Notes under the pieces: generated by a model
Database searches by the model: none
Told to the model about the DNA's origin: nothing
The model's input: the letters and a program-made list of their open reading frames with translations, nothing else
Position numbers and translations under genes: made by a program
NCBI RefSeq assembly: GCF_002775205.1
Contig: NC_036464.1
Location: 186,001 to 250,000 of the forward strand
Origin: Xiphophorus maculatus
Taxonomy: Eukaryota; Chordata; Actinopteri; Cyprinodontiformes; Poeciliidae
Length of the DNA: 64,000 nucleotides
Direction: 5' to 3'
Shown: positions 59,244 through 64,000 of the stretch, piece after piece
Numbering within the stretch: the first letter of the stretch is position 1
Layout: every line of letters starts with the position of its first letter

Positions 59244-59249
59244 AATAAA
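59244..59249 (+). terminator. Possible NANP AATAAA poly(A) signal
   Basis: AATAAA 227 bp after the NANP stop, in an A-rich run that holds a further overlapping signal. Confidence 0.4.
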
Positions 59250-59754
59250 TAAAAAATAAAAAGTTTGTAAACCATCCTTGAGAGAACTGGAATAGTTCAT
59301 CGGAACTCGTTGATTTCCAGGCAGAAACTCGGCTTTTATATGCTGGGTTTCCCTCAGTGTACGATAAGCCTGGCGGGTAACCAGGCTTTACTTGTGCACC
59401 CGCCAGGCTTAGCATTGCTAATTTATTAGTTGTTTTTTTTTATGATTGCCTTTTTGTAAGACTTTATAGTTGGTGTTTAGGTATTAATCTTCAAGTCTTC
59501 CAAAAATGCATAACTATCAAATGACGTTTTTAAATTTCCTGTCAACTTCAAACACTTTGTAACTCAAAAACACGGTGGGTGGCGGGAGGACTGCTCTAGA
59601 GCCCTGAGCACCGGGTTTGTCAAGTTTTCTGGGAGAAACCCTGATATGGGGTGTCATTTGGAAAATTACACTGTAAAAATGAGTAATCTGGGTTATTTAG
59701 TCATAAGAGGAAACAAACGGGTTAATTTTTCTACATATTGCCCATTTATAAATG

Positions 59755-60110
59755 TCAGTTTCAAACTAAATATTTATTTAGCAAGCTAAATATTTTATTT
59801 GTAAGCTGAACTGGCAAACTAAACCTTAAGTTCACAAACTAAAAGTTAGATTTGTAAATGAAATAGCTTTGTATTCTGGACTAAACAGACTAGATATTTG
59901 ATTTTTAAACTACATACCTTTAAACTAAATATTTACTTTGTATGTTAAATATTCAGCTTGCAGACTAAATATATAGTTAGCAAGCTGAAAGCTAAATATT
60001 TGGTTTGCCAACTAAAAAGTTTGCTATTCTGGAATAAATGTTTAGGTGGCAAGCTAAAAATTTCATTTGTAAACTAAATAGTTTGTATCTAAATATTTGG
60101 AATTGCAGCT
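59755..60110 (+). repeat. Degenerate A/T satellite right of NANP
   Basis: gcaagctaaatatttta, gtttgccaacta and tgctattctgga words repeat as at 56725-57075, in the same orientation. Confidence 0.65.
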
Positions 60111-60194
60111 TCTGAAATCTGCAGCTCAACTAGCTGCTACTGTCCACAGCTACTAATAACCATCATGTAATAAAACGGCGACAGTTAAAAATCT

Positions 60195-60200
60195 TTTATT
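60195..60200 (-). terminator. POLR1B AATAAA poly(A) signal
   Basis: AATAAA on the minus strand, 78 bp after the stop, giving a short 3'UTR. Confidence 0.55.
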
Positions 60201-60277
60201 TAAGGGTCAAAACATTCAAACTTTAGCGCTACCTGATAAACAGCTGCAGAGGAAAACAGAGGCTTTGATTGTTCCTT

Positions 60278-61160
60278 TCACTTCACATCCAGTTTCACTT
60301 TGATGTTCATCGCTGCTAGCTCAGCCACGAAGTAACGGAAAACGTACGGAACAGACACGGAGTCCACGGAGTCGCTCTTCCCACACAAACTGCACACCGT
60401 CTTCCGGTGGCGCATGGCCGACCAGAACGGCGGCGGCTTCTCTAGCAGCGGCGACAGCAGGCTGCCGCAGTCCACGCACACCTGCGCCACGGAGCGGTCC
60501 GAGCAGTTGAACAGCCGGTCCTGCAGCAGGAAGGACGAGCCGTGGGCCAGCAGCGCGTCCCGCTCCATCTCCCCGAACCGAATCCCACCCTGGACGTTCC
60601 TTCCTCCCAGCGGCTGGTTGGTCACCTTATCCCGCGCTCCCGTCGTGCGCACCTGGAACTTATCGGACACCATGTGGCGGAGCCGCTGGTAGTACACGAC
60701 GCCGATGAAGATGTCGGCCTCCAGCTCCTGGCCGCTCAGCCCGCTGTAGAGCCGCTCCGTGCCGTAGTAGTTGTAGCCGCCGGCGCGCAGCATCTCCCCG
60801 AAGTACTCCAGCGCAGAGTTCTGCTCGGAGAAGGTGAACGGCGTGGCGTCGTGGCTCAGGCCGTGCATGGCGGCCGACTTCCCGGCCATGCTCTCGATCA
60901 GCATCCCGATGGTCATGCGAGACGGGAAGCCGTGCGGGTTGAAGAGGATGTCCGGGCTCATGCCGCTCTCGGTGAACGGCATGTCCTCGGCCGGCCACAG
61001 GCGGCTCAGGATGCCCTTCTGACCGTGGCGGCTGGCGAACTTGTCGCCGATCATCGGGTTACGAGGCACTCGGACGGTGATGCAGACACGTTTGAAGAGA
61101 CCCGATCCCGTGTCGTTGCTGCAGACCTTTATGTTGTCGACGACACAAGCCTCTTGGCTC
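60278..61160 (-). CDS. polr1b: POLR1B terminal exon
   Basis: 883 bp from the acceptor ttgtgtctgtag to a TGA at 60278-60280. It carries the [21 protein letters not shown] and zinc-site segments. Open frames on the plus strand across this exon are shadows of its GC-rich codons. Confidence 0.95.
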
Positions 61161-63426
61161 CTACAGACACAAAACATACAGTTGGTGACGTTTTCACATC
61201 TGATAGTCCGGACAATTAAAGCATTTGTTACATTTGAACTGCTGTGGTTCTCTTCAGAGTAGCACTACTTCAACATATTTTTACTCAAGTAAAGGTTACA
61301 AGAAATTACTCAAGTATTTCCAGTCTGTGTCTGGTGAATTTCTGGTGAAAACGTTTTTTTTTTTTCATTCAGTGGGTAGAAAATCCACAAGTTTTACAAA
61401 GAGTAAAAATACTTCATAATAAAATTACTTAAGTAAAAGTAAAAAGTACAGAGTTGTAGAAATAAATTTTTTCAAAACTCATTCAAGTGAATGTAATTGA
61501 GTCAATGTAACTAGTAACTACCCAACTCTGGTTCTCTTTCCCACTGCACTGCGTCAAATGAACCAAACTGAAAAACCTGTTCCCCTCCTCGCCTGTGGGG
61601 GCGCTGCATCAAGAACTACTGAAGAAAACAACGCAAAACTTTCTGAAGAAATATGAGCACAACTTTGTTCTTCACAAAATGTTAATAAAAATGGAGTGGC
61701 GTCAAATTTCAGCAGCTGTAGGGTTTCTCTTTTGTCTTTGGTATAAAAAAAAACAAGTTATTTCTCCCGCTGGTGCTCAACTGGCACGTTTGTTGTGGTT
61801 ATATTTACCCAAAATGCCATGTGCTGCAGTCCACTTCCTGCTTTTGGTGTGGTCTCTGGTGTGCTTGGTGTTCACATAGCATTTGAACTGAACCAGAGTT
61901 CACTTCAACTGAACCAAGACAGGGGTTTGTAGGCGGACCAGAGATCACTTTTTGGTCGACTAAGTGTTCGTAATCGACCAAAAAAAGAGATCGATCTTTT
62001 CACAGATTATCCGTCTCTTATTAAACTGACACATTATGGTGACAGTTTTAACGAGTATTTAAAACAGTGGAGTTTGTGTTTGTTCGGGGCGTGAAGCAGT
62101 GACCTGTAGAAGCTGACGTAGCTTTGTCCCGTGTTCAGGTTGATGTAGCTGTAGAACGGGTCTCCGTACTGAAGCACCGACCCGATGTGAGGCAGCCCGT
62201 CCGCATCCAACTTCCCGTTCACTTTCGGGTCGCCCGGCTTGGCCCCGAACACGACGCCGTCCTCACCCTTCACCTTCTCCGCCAGGTCCACTAACTCCGT
62301 CTTGTAGATGCTCCCGTGAGCAAAGCCTCTCTCCCACGACGACTTGTTCACGATCTAATGACATCGAGAAGCGTCAGCGTTTCATCCCTAAACCAACGAT
62401 TCTCAAACTTTTTCAGTTTGATTAACTCATTTAACAAACAAACACGGACCACCTAACATGAAACTGCCCCACAACATGTTAATATATAACCTGGAAGGAG
62501 AATATTAGTTCTTAAATCAGTTATTTTCATGAACAAATCTACTGGGGCCATTTTGACTTATTCATAGATTCTGAAAACGTGCTTTCCAATGATATGAAAT
62601 ACATAGAAATTAAAAAAGAAGTTGTTCTATACCAACTGTGGTATGCATTAATAATATCTTACGGCTGTTTGAAATTTAGAGTCACAATAAAAGAAAAATA
62701 GACATGAGCTGCTTGGCGGGAACAAAAATCCATCTTCTGCACCATTACATATAAAAATAACACCCCCACTTCTATAAATTGTATTTATTTGCGAATTAAA
62801 TTAAATAAAAATAACAAGAGCGTTATAAGCAAACAAAGACTTAAAAATAAAGAACAGTTCTCACCAACTGAGACTCGTTCACGGCTTAGAGCGGATCAAA
62901 ACAAATCTAATCGTTCGTGAACGACACATCAATACTCTGAGCGGGTTTAACTTCGATCATAAGTAATCCTGACGTTGTTTTCTTTCCACCGGGTTCTTCA
63001 CTTTTTCTTTTGAGTGACCTGGCTTTAAGCCTTTTACCCATTATTACTTCTAAACATAATACTTTGGGTAAGCTAGCTGTGGCGTCGCACTTTTAGATGA
63101 CGTCACGGCAAATAAATGGTTGTTTACATGCAGTACCTTTCTGACCACTAGACGGCGCCCGGGGACCACAGTTTGATAAAGACTGCTCCAAAGCGGGATA
63201 CAGAAACCAGACCGTTAACCCGCGCTTACCATGGCGTCCTCCATGTCGTAGCCCGTGTAGGAGATGACGGCGACGACGGCGTTGGTGCCGCTCGGGTAGT
63301 TGTCCAGGTTGTAGTGGTCGTACATGTAGGGCCGGACCAGAGCGCTCTGCGGCGTCTGGAGCCGGTACAGCTTGTTGTCAGAGCGATCCGTGAACGAGTG
63401 CAGCGGGAATCCCATCGTCTGCTTCC
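60278..63426 (-). CDS. polr1b: POLR1B, RNA polymerase I second-largest subunit, C-terminal part (three exons)
   Basis: Three exons (63230-63426, 62104-62354, 60278-61160) join in frame to give the last ~442 residues, about 39% of a ~1135-aa protein. POLR1B (RPA135) forms one side of the Pol I cleft and contributes to the active centre for rRNA synthesis in the nucleolus. Visible hallmarks are GKQTMGFP and [11 protein letters not shown] (hybrid-binding region), [24 protein letters not shown], the anchor segment [25 protein letters not shown], and a C-terminal zinc site (CVDCG and CSLCG, CxxC...CxxC). The protein ends KVKLDVK. The 5' exons lie beyond 64000: the exon at 63230 begins with two bases of a split Gly codon. 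Confidence 0.95.
61161..62103 (-). other. POLR1B intron with family G and family D repeats
   Basis: Contains a family G copy (61255-61530) and a family D fragment at about 61925-62070. The open frame at 61595-61879 is not recognised. Confidence 0.6.
62104..62354 (-). CDS. polr1b: POLR1B exon
   Basis: 251 bp. The acceptor is gatgtcattag and the donor is gtcact, a weak donor. It encodes [10 protein letters not shown] to SYVSFYR, with the terminal Arg split AG|G. Confidence 0.92.
62355..63229 (-). other. POLR1B intron
   Basis: A/T-rich intron of 875 bp. A CRE palindrome tgacgtca occurs near 63098 and a CTCF-like core at 63145. Confidence 0.6.
63145..63159 (+). promoter_or_regulatory. CTCF-like motif in POLR1B intron
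   Basis: ccactagacggcgcc differs at one position from the CTCF core. Confidence 0.35.
63230..63426 (-). CDS. polr1b: POLR1B exon (most 5' visible)
   Basis: 197 bp. The acceptor is ttccactgcag and the donor is gtaagcg. It encodes GKQTMGFP to DMEDAM, begins phase 1 (G|GG) and ends phase 0. Confidence 0.93.
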
Positions 63427-64000
63427 CTGCAGTGGAAGACGGCCGATTCACAGGATTTAACAGTTCCCCAGCCCCTCCAGGATGGTTTATTTATGATTGT
63501 TGCGGCTTAAAATTAGGGATGGACTTAAAGTTTTATCATGATATTTTGTGGTACTGATGCGATAAAAATAAAAGTGATAACTATTTAACTGTGTGGTTGT
63601 GAATCACAATATACACAGTCAATATCATTAATTACCGATTTGTTTTTTCTTTAAATATCTGAAATACTACAAAACTGGCAACATTTCCTGTTTTAGCCAC
63701 AGTTTTCTCTACACTTTATTTTACATTGAATCAGAGTTTAGGCAAGTGGTAAAACTTTAAACTGCTGCTGTGTTAGTTACCAAGCAGGTTGTTGCTAGGT
63801 AACCGGGGAATGAGTGAGTTGCTAGGTAACCAAAGAGAGAGACAGTCGATTCCACCAGTCTAGCTTAGCTAGCAGAGAGAGACTTTACTGATCCCACAGG
63901 AGAAATTTTCTTTCTCCCAGCATAGAACACAATAAAAATGTAAATAAGTAAATAGATAATAAATAAAGTAATAATTAGAAGCATACGACAATAAATAACA
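63427..64000 (-). other. POLR1B intron, open at window edge
   Basis: No exon seen. Two X-box-like gttgctaggtaac motifs at 63791 and 63818. Confidence 0.5.

Noticed and set aside
60542..61219. 225-codon open frame on the plus strand opposite POLR1B
   Set aside because: Antisense shadow; the minus strand encodes unmistakable Pol I subunit motifs.

Overview
The window is nuclear DNA from a ray-finned fish, most likely a percomorph teleost. The evidence is split vertebrate genes with GT-AG introns, short compact introns, a 5'-truncated RTE/Rex3-type LINE with a GATG-type tail, and dense interspersed non-autonomous DNA transposons with terminal inverted repeats. There are no bacterial-style operons.

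Four protein-coding genes are supported. From left to right they are: the 3' half of an RMDN2-type gene (+, six exons, 7509-14807); a complete CYP1B1 (-, two coding exons, 25763-29093, 535 aa); a complete NANP (+, two exons, 57299-59017, 243 aa); and the 3' part of POLR1B (-, three exons, 60278-63426, running off the right edge). The genes form two tail-to-tail pairs, RMDN2/CYP1B1 and NANP/POLR1B. RMDN2 next to CYP1B1 reproduces the arrangement on human 2p22. The four products are not one pathway: a TPR-like microtubule-associated protein, a xenobiotic/retinoid/steroid monooxygenase, a sialic-acid biosynthesis phosphatase and an RNA polymerase I core subunit.

Region by region: 1-7508 is RMDN2 intron or upstream sequence filled with repeats, including a 2.1-kb RTE copy with a clear target-site duplication. 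7509-14807 holds RMDN2 exons. 14808-25762 is intergenic and repeat rich, with a CTCF/YY1-like pair near 19.63-19.68 kb. 25763-29093 is CYP1B1. 29094-57298 is a 28-kb gene-free interval made of transposon copies, microsatellites and several islands of unique sequence, with dioxin-response-element and CRE motifs at 31.3 and 32.8-33.2 kb. 57299-63426 holds NANP and POLR1B.

The most striking non-genic structure is a 13-bp RFX/X-box-like palindrome (gttacctagcaac or its complement). It recurs about 16 times in 64 kb, almost always in pairs or short runs spaced 30-31 bp apart, and is carried by several repeat families. Other notable structures are a 36-bp minisatellite ending just upstream of an RMDN2 3' splice site, a degenerate A/T satellite on both sides of NANP, and several nested or inverted transposon pairs. 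I did not find a new multi-gene system. All motif-based regulatory calls are from inspection only.
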